In this document: in pieces, positions 1 to 8,665 of the stretch
How positions within the stretch are numbered: the stretch's first letter is position 1
Layout: each line of letters starts with the position of its first letter
Source of the DNA: Clostridium_AT radicumherbarum
GTDB lineage: Bacteria; Bacillota; Clostridia; Clostridiales; Clostridiaceae
Direction of reading: 5' to 3'
Assembly (NCBI RefSeq): GCF_045310525.1
Contig: NZ_JBJHZY010000001.1
Location: 1,550,001 to 1,614,000 of the forward strand
Length of the DNA stretch: 64,000 nucleotides
Notes under the pieces: model-generated
What the model saw: the letters and a program-made list of their open reading frames with translations, nothing else
Database searches by the model: none
What the model was told of the DNA's origin: nothing
Made by a program: the position numbers and the translations under genes

Positions 1-270
1 TCTATTTACAAAAATTATATGTAAACTATGTTCTTCAACATATTCTGTTAGTGCATCATGCTTTTCAGAGAGATCAATAAATGCGTATTCAAAGGGGAAG
101 GGCTGAAGTGTTTTTATTTTTTTTAAAAGTTCCATAAAATCAATAGGCCAGTGATTATTATTGATTTGTAATAACTCAATTAGCCAGGATACTCTAAGAG
201 TAATGTAATTTTGACGATACGCTGGAATAAGATTAAAGGTACAGCGTTCCATATTATAATCTTGTTTCAT
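1..270 (-). CDS. Partial protein, possibly ImmA/IrrE-like metallopeptidase N-terminus
   Basis: An open frame of 90 codons runs off the left edge. It starts at ATG 270 with a GGAGG ribosome binding site at 277-281. No catalytic motif is visible because the C-terminal part lies outside the window. It lies downstream of, and on the same strand as, an Xre-type repressor, the usual position of an ImmA-type anti-repressor protease in phage and ICE modules. The function is inferred only from this context; HExxH further left would support it. Confidence 0.5.
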   Translation of the reverse strand, partial: MKQDYNMERCTFNLIPAYRQNYITLRVSWLIELLQINNNHWPIDFMELLKKIKTLQPFPFEYAFIDLSEKHDALTEYVEEHSLHIIFVNR

Positions 271-358
271 GTATAACCTCCATAACAAAAACTGATTAGA
301 AAATAAGTTAGTAAGGAAAATTATACATTTATGGGGAATATATTACAAGACTTGACTT

Positions 359-793
359 TTATCTTTTTTTATATTTTAGAAATTGCTGAAGTAAAACTTC
401 AGTCTGAGCTTTGATTATTTCTAGTTCATTTTCTGAAAGGTCTGAAGCTGATACTCTATAGGCAAGATTAGCCCAGCTTTTGTCCTTTTCATACATATCT
501 TTTATTTGTCTAGTTATGTCTATTAGGTTTCCATTTTCATCTTTATAAATATTTTCAGTGAAACCTTTGTGGTCAATGAGTTCTTCTATGTATCCTGCCT
601 TTTGCAATAGTTCTTCGCAAGCTACACCTAAAAAAGGAGCAATAGCTTTAAGAACTATAGGAGAGGGTGTTTTCCTATCACCAGTTTCAATTCTACAAAT
701 TTCTGCGCTACTAACACTGCACTTTTCAGCAAGCTCTCTTTGTGATAATCCTATTTTTTTTCTTAAATTTTTTATATATTCACCAATACTCAT
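359..793 (-). CDS. Xre/Cro-CI family transcriptional repressor
   Basis: 144 aa. The N-terminal helix-turn-helix (about residues 8-60) carries SQRELAEKCSVSSAEICRIE followed by the typical 'G.R.P' turn. The C-terminal half is helical and acidic. I chose ATG 793, with AAAGGATG upstream, over an upstream in-frame start at 877 that would add 28 unrelated residues. It is divergent from the Cro-like gene at 933 and probably controls both promoters in the shared 140-base gap. The arrangement resembles a lysogeny or ICE maintenance switch. Confidence 0.85.
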   Translation of the reverse strand: MSIGEYIKNLRKKIGLSQRELAEKCSVSSAEICRIETGDRKTPSPIVLKAIAPFLGVACEELLQKAGYIEELIDHKGFTENIYKDENGNLIDITRQIKDMYEKDKSWANLAYRVSASDLSENELEIIKAQTEVLLQQFLKYKKR

Positions 794-882
794 GATATCA
801 CATCCTTTTAAATTAATTATATAAAAAGTGATACCTAATGGCAATAGATTATTATGGGAATAATTGACAATTGGCAATTAAA

Positions 883-894
883 AATGTTAACATT
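883..894. promoter_or_regulatory. Candidate repressor operator between divergent regulators
   Basis: The perfect 12-base palindrome AATGTTAACATT lies in the gap between the Xre gene and the Cro-like gene. A TTGACA-like -35 hexamer lies upstream at 864-869. The position fits an operator for one or both repressors; this is inference from symmetry and location. Confidence 0.4.
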
Positions 895-932
895 AAATAG
901 ATATAGAACGGTAACACGAAAGGAGAAATGAA

Positions 933-1139
933 ATGATTTTAAATGTAAAATATCTTAAAACTCTTATTGAGAAAAAAGGATGGTCAGATCGGCAGTTTGC
1001 GATGAAATGCGGACTATCCTCTGCTACTGTTTCGCGCATTATATCGGGAAAAAGAGGTGCTGGAACTAGGGCCTTAGTTGGAATAAGGAAGGCCTTTCCA
1101 AATGAACCCGTAGAAAAACTATTTTTTTTATCTAATTAG
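933..1139 (+). CDS. Small Cro-like HTH protein
   Basis: 68 aa, almost entirely one helix-turn-helix domain (DRQFAMKCGLSSATVSRIIS at about residues 20-39). A strong AAAGGAG site lies upstream. It is divergent from the larger Xre repressor and first in the replication gene string, so a Cro or early-gene regulator role is likely. Confidence 0.8.
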   Translation: MILNVKYLKTLIEKKGWSDRQFAMKCGLSSATVSRIISGKRGAGTRALVGIRKAFPNEPVEKLFFLSN

Positions 1140-1194
1140 CAACTTAATGATAATGAGTACACAATTATAACAAATAAAAAGGAGAGCATTAATT

Positions 1195-2061
1195 ATGGCG
1201 AAGTATAGACAATTACAAACCTGCTTCTGGAAGGATAGCTTTGTTACAGAGCTCACACCAGAGGAAAAATTCTTTTACATGTACCTTATGACTAATGATA
1301 ACACTACTCAGTGTGGAATTTATACTTTTATTGTTAAGTTTGCTGAAGTGGAGACAGGCTATAACAGGGAAACTATTGAAAAGCTCTTAAATAGGTTTAT
1401 TGAGTATGGGAAGATAAAATATTGCAGTGAAACAAAAGAAATTATGGTTGTAAATTGGCTTAAGCATAATTTTATAGGAAGCAAGCCAGTTATTAGCTGC
1501 ATTAATAGAGAGTTAAAGCAAGTTAAAAAGGCTTCTTTCCTTACAGATCTGTACAATATATGTAAAAACAATAACTATCCTGTGGAGACTATTTTTAAGG
1601 GTATAGATACAGTATCCATAGGGTATACAAGCCATAGTGAGGAAGAAAAAATACTCTTAAGGGAAGAAGAAGAAATAGAAAAAGAAGAAAAAGAAGAAGT
1701 AGAAGAAAAAGTTAACGCTACTTCGGTAGCTTTAAATAGGGATTTAAATAATAACTTTAAGAAAGTAATTAATGCTTTTAATAATAATATTCATCCAATA
1801 ACACCTATGGAATATGAGAAGCTTTTTGACTGGTGCAAAGATATGGATTTTGAGGTGGCAATAGCTGCAATTGAAGAGGCAGTAAAGCATAATGCAAGAA
1901 CAATGGCCTACATAGAAAGAGTTCTTAACAGCTGGCTTGAAAAAGGTTATAGCACAATACAGGGAGTTAATGCGCACCAGAGGGACTTTAAAAACAAAAG
2001 AGAGCTCACTAAAGAAAACAGGTCAATTCCAAATGCCAAGGCCTATGAGCTTATAGAGTGA
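1195..2061 (+). CDS. Phage-type replisome organiser with DnaD domain
   Basis: 288 aa. The N-terminal winged-helix-like region (about 1-120) begins MAKYRQLQTCFWKDSFV, typical of phage replication organisers. A Lys/Glu-rich low-complexity linker follows at about 150-180. A DnaD-like C-terminal domain (about 195-265) contains the 'AIEEAVKHN...YIERVLNSW' pattern. Such proteins bind origin DNA and load the replicative helicase. It lies directly before a DnaB-type helicase, separated by only a few bases, so the two probably act together at a phage or ICE origin. Confidence 0.85.
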   Translation: MAKYRQLQTCFWKDSFVTELTPEEKFFYMYLMTNDNTTQCGIYTFIVKFAEVETGYNRETIEKLLNRFIEYGKIKYCSETKEIMVVNWLKHNFIGSKPVISCINRELKQVKKASFLTDLYNICKNNNYPVETIFKGIDTVSIGYTSHSEEEKILLREEEEIEKEEKEEVEEKVNATSVALNRDLNNNFKKVINAFNNNIHPITPMEYEKLFDWCKDMDFEVAIAAIEEAVKHNARTMAYIERVLNSWLEKGYSTIQGVNAHQRDFKNKRELTKENRSIPNAKAYELIE

Positions 2062-2071
2062 GGTGGCAGTG

Positions 2072-3361
2072 ATGGCAATAAACACCTTTTATAATTTAGA
2101 AGCTGAAGCTGAAGTTTTAGGTTCTATAATGAATGATAATAATAGCCTTTGTAATATTATTGATTTTTTAAGCTATGAAGATTTTTACAGCTCTAAGCAC
2201 CAAATAATATATAAGACAATGGTAAGCATGTACGTAGAAGGGTCATTTATTGATATAACTACTCTTTGTGACAGGCTAGGAGTTTGTTTAACTGAAGCAG
2301 GAGGCATAACCTACATAAGCCAAATTTTTTCAAGCTGTATTTCTACGGAAGGCTTGCTTTCCTATGGGTCCATAGTAAAAGAAAAATCTAATAAAAGAAA
2401 GCTTATGAAGGCTATGAAGGAAATGGAACTGGAGCTTAAAGAAAAGGACATTGAAAGCAGTAGGGTTATTGATGCTATTCAGGACAAGCTTATAAATATT
2501 AAGTTTGAAAGGAATCTGGAGGATGGGAAACTGGAAGGGCCAATGATAGACTTCTTAAATAAACTTGAGGAAAGATGGAAAAATGGTGGGAACATTCAAG
2601 GCATAAAATGTGGTTATAAAAACTTGGATAAGGTTCTCGGCGGTCTGATGCCTCAGGATTTTATTATAATTGCGGCAAGACCTTCCATGGGGAAAACTGC
2701 AGTAGCTCTTAATCTGGCTCTAAACTGTGCCTTAAGAGCTAAGGTTAAAACCGCTTTTTTCAATCTTGAAATGGGGAAGACCCAAATAATTGAAAGAGCA
2801 ATTGCCTCCTATTCAGAAATACCTATGGAAAATATAAAAAAAGGCAGTCTCAATGACACTCAATGGGCCCTTGTAGGGAGTGCAAGCAGTAAAATCGCCA
2901 GCAGCTCTCTTATGATTTTTGATAAGACATTTACACTTAGAAAGCTTAAGGAAGAATGTAAAAGACTAAAGCTCCAATGGGAGCTGAATGTGGTTTTTAT
3001 AGATTATTTACAGCTAATAAATAGTGAGGAAAGAACAGAAAATAGAACACAGGATATTTCAAAAATATCAAGAAGCCTTAAACTTATGGCAAAGGAACTG
3101 GATATAACTGTTATTTCCTTGTCTCAATTGTCTCGAGCTCCGGAGACTAGGGCAGATCATAAACCTCTCTTGTCTGACCTTAGGGAATCAGGTGCCATAG
3201 AGCAGGACGCTGATATTGTTATGTTTTTGTATAGGGATGAATATTACAATGCAGACAGTGACAGGCCTAAAACGATAGACTGCATTGTGGCAAAAAACAG
3301 AAATGGACAGGTGGGTACTGCTAGGCTTAAGTGGAATGGGGAGCTTCAAAAGGTTATGTAG
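2072..3361 (+). CDS. dnaB: Replicative DNA helicase, DnaB family
   Basis: 429 aa. An N-terminal helical domain (about 5-100) is followed by a RecA-like ATPase core with Walker A ARPSMGKTA near residue 205, a Walker B-like VVFIDYLQL, and the DnaB-typical 'DLRESGAIEQDAD' near 370. I prefer ATG 2072, because GAGGTGG then sits at normal spacing; GTG 2063 is an in-frame alternative. It follows the DnaD-domain gene directly. The copy belongs to the mobile replication module rather than obviously being the housekeeping dnaB. Confidence 0.9.
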   Translation: MAINTFYNLEAEAEVLGSIMNDNNSLCNIIDFLSYEDFYSSKHQIIYKTMVSMYVEGSFIDITTLCDRLGVCLTEAGGITYISQIFSSCISTEGLLSYGSIVKEKSNKRKLMKAMKEMELELKEKDIESSRVIDAIQDKLINIKFERNLEDGKLEGPMIDFLNKLEERWKNGGNIQGIKCGYKNLDKVLGGLMPQDFIIIAARPSMGKTAVALNLALNCALRAKVKTAFFNLEMGKTQIIERAIASYSEIPMENIKKGSLNDTQWALVGSASSKIASSSLMIFDKTFTLRKLKEECKRLKLQWELNVVFIDYLQLINSEERTENRTQDISKISRSLKLMAKELDITVISLSQLSRAPETRADHKPLLSDLRESGAIEQDADIVMFLYRDEYYNADSDRPKTIDCIVAKNRNGQVGTARLKWNGELQKVM

Positions 3362-3462
3362 TAAAAGTGAGGATTAATATATATTGTTACATCTTATTAA
3401 GCTGTTATGTAGTAGCATGGGTTAGTGGCTAAGTAATTTAATATAATGGAGGGGTGGTAAAG

Positions 3463-4041
3463 GTGAATCAAAATGAAATTGAAGCTTGTGTAATAAGAGC
3501 GAAAAGTGGAAGTCAGGAAGACCTCTTAAAAATCCTAGAGCAATACAAGCCCTTTATTTTCAAAACTGCAAAAGCTTTTAATATTAAAAACTTCGACACC
3601 TATGATTTAGTTCAGATAGCCTATGTTACCATAATAAATGTAGTATTAAAATATAAGATAGGCTCTCATACCTTTACAAGCTATGCTCTTAATGCTATAA
3701 AAAATGAACTTAAATATACTGCAAGAAAGAACTCTAGGTATAATCAAGAGCTAAGCCTTAATACACCTTTAAATGAAGCTGACGATAATTATAATGAATT
3801 TATTGATTGGCTGGAAGCACCGGAAACAATTGAGGAGGAACTTCTTAAACTTGAAAAATCCAAAGAATTAAGAGAAGCTTTGGCAAGGCTATCTGAAGAG
3901 GAATTAGAACTTGTTATTATGGTGTACTATAATAAAGTTTCAATAAAAACCTATGCTAAAAAGAAGGGTTTAGCCTATACTACAGCAATAAATAGAAAGA
4001 ATAAGATTTTAGGGAAGTTGAAGGGGTTGATGGTTGTTTAA
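3463..4041 (+). CDS. Sigma-70-like helix-turn-helix factor
   Basis: About 192 aa. The N-terminal part resembles sigma region 2 (LLKILEQYKPFIFKTAKAF, then FDTYDLVQIAY). The C-terminal part resembles region 4 (LARLSEEELELVIMVYYNK followed by a HTH). The GTG at 3463 follows GGAGGGGTGG at good spacing; GTG 3454 is an alternative. It ends the phage-like module, so it may drive late or transfer genes. Clostridial TcdR/UviA-type sigma factors are similar in size; no target is visible here. Confidence 0.7.
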   Translation: MNQNEIEACVIRAKSGSQEDLLKILEQYKPFIFKTAKAFNIKNFDTYDLVQIAYVTIINVVLKYKIGSHTFTSYALNAIKNELKYTARKNSRYNQELSLNTPLNEADDNYNEFIDWLEAPETIEEELLKLEKSKELREALARLSEEELELVIMVYYNKVSIKTYAKKKGLAYTTAINRKNKILGKLKGLMVV

Positions 4042-4151
4042 TTTTTAAGATGCTGACTTTGCAACAAATGCTTATAGTAGTTTGTTTATGAAGTAGAATA
4101 ATTATATTTTTGTCCAGGGCAATGATATAATTATCATGAGGTGAGTTACCA

Positions 4152-4916
4152 ATGCTTATCATATTATCGCCAGCAAAAACTCTTAACATGGATAGGGCAC
4201 TTAATAGTAATTTATATACAAAGCCGCTATTTATAAAGGAAGCAAGTGTCTTAATTAAGGAGCTTTTAAAATATTCTCCTCCAGAGATGGAAGGACTTCT
4301 TAAAATAAATAGTAATCTTGCAGAGCAGAATTTTATAAGACACATAAGGTGGCAAGAAGAACATAATTTATCAAATGCGAAACAAGCTTTATTAGCATAT
4401 GATGGTGCAGTATATCAAGGGATAAATGCAATTGATTTAAGTGAAAAGCAGTTAACTTTTACAAATGATCATTTAAGAATATTTTCAGGGCTATATGGTG
4501 CATTAAGACCATTAGACTTAATTCAGCCTTATAGATTAGAAATGGGAACCAAGCTTAAATATAGGAAAAGTAATAATTTAACTAGCTTTTGGAAATCTAA
4601 GCTTACCACCTATATTAAAAAAGAATTACATTACCAAAAGGATAACCTATTATTAGATTTAGCCTCAAAGGAATATTCTTCGGTATTAGATATGAGTAAA
4701 ATTAATGCAAGGGTTATAACACCAGTATTTAAGGAATATAAAAATGGAACTCATAAAGTCATAACTATTTATACAAAACGGGCAAGAGGACTTATGTTAA
4801 GGTTTATTATAGAGAATAATATTGTTTCGCCAAATGAATTGAAGGAATTTAATGAGGAAGGATATAGTTATAAGGAATACCTATCATCTGATACAACTTG
4901 GGTATTTACAAGATAA
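4152..4916 (+). CDS. yaaA: Peroxide stress protein YaaA family
   Basis: 254 aa, the usual family length. It begins with the diagnostic MLIILSPAKTL and contains LAYDGAVYQGINA and FSGLYGALRPLDLIQPYRLEMG in mid-protein. The family limits intracellular iron and oxidative DNA damage in E. coli; the role in clostridia is by homology. GAGGTGAG lies upstream. It is monocistronic, between the phage-like module and an endonuclease V remnant. Confidence 0.93.
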   Translation: MLIILSPAKTLNMDRALNSNLYTKPLFIKEASVLIKELLKYSPPEMEGLLKINSNLAEQNFIRHIRWQEEHNLSNAKQALLAYDGAVYQGINAIDLSEKQLTFTNDHLRIFSGLYGALRPLDLIQPYRLEMGTKLKYRKSNNLTSFWKSKLTTYIKKELHYQKDNLLLDLASKEYSSVLDMSKINARVITPVFKEYKNGTHKVITIYTKRARGLMLRFIIENNIVSPNELKEFNEEGYSYKEYLSSDTTWVFTR

Positions 4917-4954
4917 AAGTAATTTATGGCAGGTGAGGCATAATAGAAAATCTT

Positions 4955-5038
4955 ATGGTTGCTTGTTTTGACGTTTATTATTATAAAGGTTATGCTAGAG
5001 CCTCATGTATAGTATTTAGAAAAGCTGAGGAAAAGTAA
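4955..5038 (+). pseudogene. nfi: Truncated endonuclease V (nfi) N-terminal remnant
   Basis: 27 codons beginning MVACFDVYYY, with KGYARASCIVF following. This matches the start of endonuclease V, whose first aspartate (in FDVYYY) is a catalytic metal ligand. The frame then stops at TAA and none of the remaining roughly 200 residues is present. This is a 5' fragment left when the rest was replaced by the polymerase gene region. Identification rests on the short N-terminal motif only. Confidence 0.6.
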
Positions 5039-5089
5039 AAATAATTTATCCAGCTGATAATTTTTGAAGGAGGGGACTAAATAGTAAAA

Positions 5090-6613
5090 ATGAAGAATAG
5101 GACCTATATAGCAATTGATTTAAAATCCTTCTACGCTTCGGTGGAGTGTAATGAACGAGGCCTTGATCCCTTGACAACAAACCTTGTTGTTGCTGATTCA
5201 AGCCGCACTGAAAAAACCATCTGTCTCGCCGTAGCTCCCTCCCTCAAAGCTCACGGTATTCCTGGTAGGGCAAGATTGTTTGAGGTTGTACAGAAGGCTA
5301 AGGAAGTAAATGCATTACGGCTACGAAAAGCACCGGGGAGAGTCTTTTCTGGTGCTTCCTTCAGTGATACAGAATTGAAATCCTCACCGAGTATGGCCCT
5401 GGACTATATTGTTGCTCCACCGAGAATGGCACTTTATATAGAGTATAGCACGCAGATTTACAATATCTACTTGAAGTACATTGCGCCTGAAGATATACAT
5501 GTATATTCCATTGATGAAGTATTTATTGATGCTACCAATTATTTGAACACCTACAATCTTTCAGCCCATGAACTTGCCACGAAAATGATTATGGATGTTA
5601 TTAAAACTACCGGTATTACAGCTACAGCTGGAATTGGCACAAATCTGTACCTTTGCAAGGTCGCTATGGATATTCAGGCAAAGCACACCAAAGCAGATCA
5701 AAACGGCGTTCGGATCGCTGAACTTAACGAAGTAAGTTATCGCCATTTGCTGTGGTCACACCGGCCACTTAAAGACTTTTGGCGTGTTGGTAAAGGCTAT
5801 GCCAAGAAGCTGGAGGAAAAGGGCCTTTTTACCATGGGGGATATTGCAAGATGCTCTCTTGGTATAGCCACAGATTATTACAATGAGGATTTACTGTACA
5901 AATTGTTCGGCATCAATGCTGAGTTATTAATCGACCATGCATGGGGATGGGAACCATGTACCATTGCTGATATTAAAGCATATAAGCCCAGCACAAACAG
6001 TATTGGGTCGGGGCAAGTGCTGCAATCTGCCTATACCTTTGACAAAGCAAAGCTGATTGTGCGAGAAATGACTGATCTGCTTGTTCTTGATTTAGTGGAC
6101 AAAAGACTTAAGACGGATCAGCTTGTTTTGACAGTTGGATATGATATTGAAAATCTGACAAACCCGAAAATAAAGAAATCATATCACGGGCCGACTACCA
6201 CCGACCACTATGGACGTAATGTTCCGAAGTCTGCACATGGCACCACAAATCTTGATAAGTCTACATCCTCTACAAAGCTAATCATGGATGCCGTCACAGA
6301 GCTGTTTGAGCGCATCGTTGACAAAAATCTCCTGGTAAGGAGAGTCAACATCACAGCGAATCATGTTGTGGATGAGGCAATTGTTCAAGAAAAAAATAAC
6401 TTTGAACAGCTTGATCTATTTACGGATTACAAGACTGTGAAAGTGAAAAAAGAGGAAGAAGAAGCCGAGCTTGCACGAGAAAAAAGGATGCAGAAAGCAA
6501 TGATTCAGATAAAAAATAAATACGGCAAGAACGCCGTTCTAAAGGGTATGAATCTGGAAGAAGGGGCTACCACATTAGACCGAAACAAGCAGATTGGAGG
6601 ACATAAGGCATGA
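5090..6613 (+). CDS. Y-family translesion DNA polymerase (UmuC/ImpB-like)
   Basis: 507 aa. The catalytic palm starts IAIDLKSFYASVECNERGLDP, with the metal-binding aspartate in DLKSFYAS. HVYSIDEVFID near residue 145 supplies the second acidic pair, and TATAGIGTNLYLCKVAMD follows. The C-terminal extension beyond the little-finger domain is rich in Glu and Lys. GGAGGGG lies upstream. It overlaps the YolD-like gene by ATGA, so the two are translationally coupled. Visibly higher GC than its neighbours suggests lateral transfer. Confidence 0.92.
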   Translation: MKNRTYIAIDLKSFYASVECNERGLDPLTTNLVVADSSRTEKTICLAVAPSLKAHGIPGRARLFEVVQKAKEVNALRLRKAPGRVFSGASFSDTELKSSPSMALDYIVAPPRMALYIEYSTQIYNIYLKYIAPEDIHVYSIDEVFIDATNYLNTYNLSAHELATKMIMDVIKTTGITATAGIGTNLYLCKVAMDIQAKHTKADQNGVRIAELNEVSYRHLLWSHRPLKDFWRVGKGYAKKLEEKGLFTMGDIARCSLGIATDYYNEDLLYKLFGINAELLIDHAWGWEPCTIADIKAYKPSTNSIGSGQVLQSAYTFDKAKLIVREMTDLLVLDLVDKRLKTDQLVLTVGYDIENLTNPKIKKSYHGPTTTDHYGRNVPKSAHGTTNLDKSTSSTKLIMDAVTELFERIVDKNLLVRRVNITANHVVDEAIVQEKNNFEQLDLFTDYKTVKVKKEEEEAELAREKRMQKAMIQIKNKYGKNAVLKGMNLEEGATTLDRNKQIGGHKA

Positions 6614-7038
6614 CAAGAGAATACGATGACATCATTAATCTACCGCACCATGTCTCTGCGACACACCCTCATATGACAGCCATTAATCGGGCAGCACAGT
6701 TTTCCCCATTCGCTGCACTGACTGGCTATGATGCCGCAATCAAAGAAACTGCAAGATTAACTGACGAGAGAGTTGAATTGGACCAATATACGAAGGACAC
6801 TTTGAACTATAGGTTGCAAATCCTAGCAGATTGGAATAAAGAGCAGCCTGAAATCGCAATCACTTACTTTCAACCAGACGCAAAGAAGAACGGTGGGGCT
6901 TATGTTACTACTACTGGTATTGCTAAAAAGATAGCCATATATGAACAGGTTGTTGTTATGACCGATGGCACAACGATCCCTTTCGAAGAAATCATTAGCA
7001 TTGAGGGGCAGATATTTAAAAGCATGTGTGATGAGTAA
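6610..7038 (+). CDS. YolD-like family protein
   Basis: 142 aa, with the family signature of an N-terminal HHVSATHPHMTAINRAAQFS followed by PFAALTGYDAAIKE. YolD-like proteins are encoded beside Y-family polymerases on plasmids, prophages and ICEs. The ATGA overlap with the polymerase gene shows coupling here. The molecular role is not established, though a polymerase accessory function is usually proposed. Confidence 0.85.
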   Translation: MTREYDDIINLPHHVSATHPHMTAINRAAQFSPFAALTGYDAAIKETARLTDERVELDQYTKDTLNYRLQILADWNKEQPEIAITYFQPDAKKNGGAYVTTTGIAKKIAIYEQVVVMTDGTTIPFEEIISIEGQIFKSMCDE

Positions 7039-7129
7039 ATAATGATAAATTACAAATTGCAGGATATTTCTACCAAACAAACAAAATTGGTCGACTGTAT
7101 TTAAAAATAGCCATAAGTAATTATTTGTA

Positions 7130-7282
7130 TATTTTATAATGTTGTGATAAAATACAAAGATTATTAAGTAAATTATTGGATATTTTTAGTTAATTTTATG
7201 AGGAGAATATAAAATGTATGATTATCTAATAGTTGAAGCAGGTCTGTTTACAAGACTTGAAAAACTCATTGCCAATATTTGA
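7130..7282 (+). pseudogene. glf: Duplicated glf leader with truncated first codons
   Basis: Promoter-proximal sequence, ribosome binding site and the first 12 codons (MYDYLIVEAGLF from ATG 7214) closely match the leader and start of the intact glf gene at 10060-10185. After that the frame changes to unrelated sequence and stops at 7282. The last matched residues carry G-to-E in the dinucleotide-binding motif. The remnant shows that the M24/MATE block is bracketed by glf 5' sequences. Confidence 0.75.
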
Positions 7283-7347
7283 TAAAGGGTTTTAGCTTTT
7301 CGTGCAGAATTATAAAGATATACATTATAATAAGGAGTTGAAGAATT

Positions 7348-8424
7348 ATGATTCAAGAAAGACTTGACAAAGTTTTACAGTTGATGAAAGAAAAGAAAAT
7401 GCCACAGATGATAGTGTCAGATTCAAACACCATTTTCTATCTTACCGGCAAGTGGTTTCATACAGGGGAGAGGATGATTGCTCTTTATATTAATATAAAC
7501 GGAAATAATAAACTGTTTCTGAATGATCTGTTTCCTGTTAATGAGGATCTTGGTGTTGAAATAATCAGATTCAATGATAACCAGGAGCCTGTGGAGATGC
7601 TTTCCAGGTTTGTTCAAAAAGATAAACCCATGGGTATTGATAAAACATGGCCGGCGCGTTTTCTATTAAAACTTATGGAATTTGGCGGTGGAAGCACATT
7701 TATTAATGGCTCTGAAATTACTGACAGAGTGAGAATGAGTAAGGATGAGAAAGAAATAGAACTTATGAGGGAGTCTTCTAGGATTAATGACATTGCTGTA
7801 GACAAACTGATAAAATCAATATCTCCCCAATATACAGAAGAACAATTGGGAAATATGCTCATGGGTATATACAAGGACTTGGGAGCGGAAGCATTTTCTT
7901 TTGATCCGATAGTAGGATATGGGGCCAATGCTGCTGATCCTCATCATGGTAATGATGATTCCACTTTAAAAGAAGGAGATTGTATTGTCATAGATATCGG
8001 CTGCAGGAAAGCTTCCTATTGCTCAGATATGACAAGAACAGTTTTCTACAAATGTGCTCCAGAAAAAAGCAGGGAAGTATATGAAATTGTAAAAGAAGCT
8101 AATTTAAGGGGCATCGAAAAAGTTAAACCTGGAGTCAGATTTTGTGACATTGATGCTGCTGCAAGGGATTACATAGAAGAAAAAGGTTATGGAAAATATT
8201 TCACTCACAGATTAGGACATTCCATAGGAATAGAAGACCATGATTTTGGTGATGTTTCATCAGTTAATCTTGATACAGTTCAGCCGGGAATGATATTTTC
8301 TATAGAACCGGGAATCTACCTTCCTGGAGAGGTTGGGGTTCGTATTGAAGATCTGGTCCTTGTAACTGAAAATGGCTGTGAGGTATTAAATAAATACAGT
8401 AAAGAACTTACAATAATAGAATAA
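7348..8424 (+). CDS. M24B family Xaa-Pro peptidase (PepQ-like)
   Basis: 358 aa. An N-terminal creatinase-like domain (about 1-125) is followed by the pita-bread metallopeptidase domain. Metal ligands are visible as IDIGCRKASYCSDMTRTV (two Asp), HRLGHSIGIEDHD (His), FSIEPGIYLPGE (Glu) and RIEDLVLVTENG (Glu). It should release N-terminal residues before proline, probably in the cytoplasm because no signal peptide is present. The start has AGGAGTTG upstream. Confidence 0.9.
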   Translation: MIQERLDKVLQLMKEKKMPQMIVSDSNTIFYLTGKWFHTGERMIALYININGNNKLFLNDLFPVNEDLGVEIIRFNDNQEPVEMLSRFVQKDKPMGIDKTWPARFLLKLMEFGGGSTFINGSEITDRVRMSKDEKEIELMRESSRINDIAVDKLIKSISPQYTEEQLGNMLMGIYKDLGAEAFSFDPIVGYGANAADPHHGNDDSTLKEGDCIVIDIGCRKASYCSDMTRTVFYKCAPEKSREVYEIVKEANLRGIEKVKPGVRFCDIDAAARDYIEEKGYGKYFTHRLGHSIGIEDHDFGDVSSVNLDTVQPGMIFSIEPGIYLPGEVGVRIEDLVLVTENGCEVLNKYSKELTIIE

Positions 8425-8458
8425 CAAAAATAGATTATTTTTTTTAATAAATTAAATG

Positions 8459-8513
8459 AACAGAAAAGCGAAAGAAAATAATTGAAGAATTAACTAAAGA
8501 CTTGTGGAATTAA
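8459..8513 (+). pseudogene. 3' end remnant of a DUF3006 gene
   Basis: 53 consecutive bases (8459-8511) are identical to the end of the DUF3006 gene at 54697-54749, encoding the tail KRKKIIEELTKDLWN. The stop codon differs (TAA here, TGA there). Nothing of the upstream part of the gene is present between the peptidase stop and this fragment. It is a scar of a former gene replaced by the peptidase gene, or of a recombination event between the two loci. Confidence 0.8.
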
Positions 8514-8523
8514 GCATACTTAG

Positions 8524-8560
8524 AGCAGTTGGTTATCCCCTTAACCAGCTGCTTTTATTT
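8524..8560 (+). terminator. Rho-independent terminator
   Basis: AGCAGTTGGTTA pairs with TAACCAGCTGCT (one mismatch) around a short loop, followed by TTTTATTTT. It terminates transcription after the M24 peptidase and the DUF3006 scar. Confidence 0.8.
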
Positions 8561-8665
8561 TATAATAAGTTGTTAATTATATAACTTAGATGACAATGTT
8601 AAATTATTGAGTTAGAATAATAAAGATTATTATTTTGGTAATTTTAAAACTTATAGGGGGCTAAA

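Noticed and set aside
558..824. 88-codon ORF opposite the Xre repressor
   Set aside because: It is the antisense shadow of a clear repressor gene and has no start signal.
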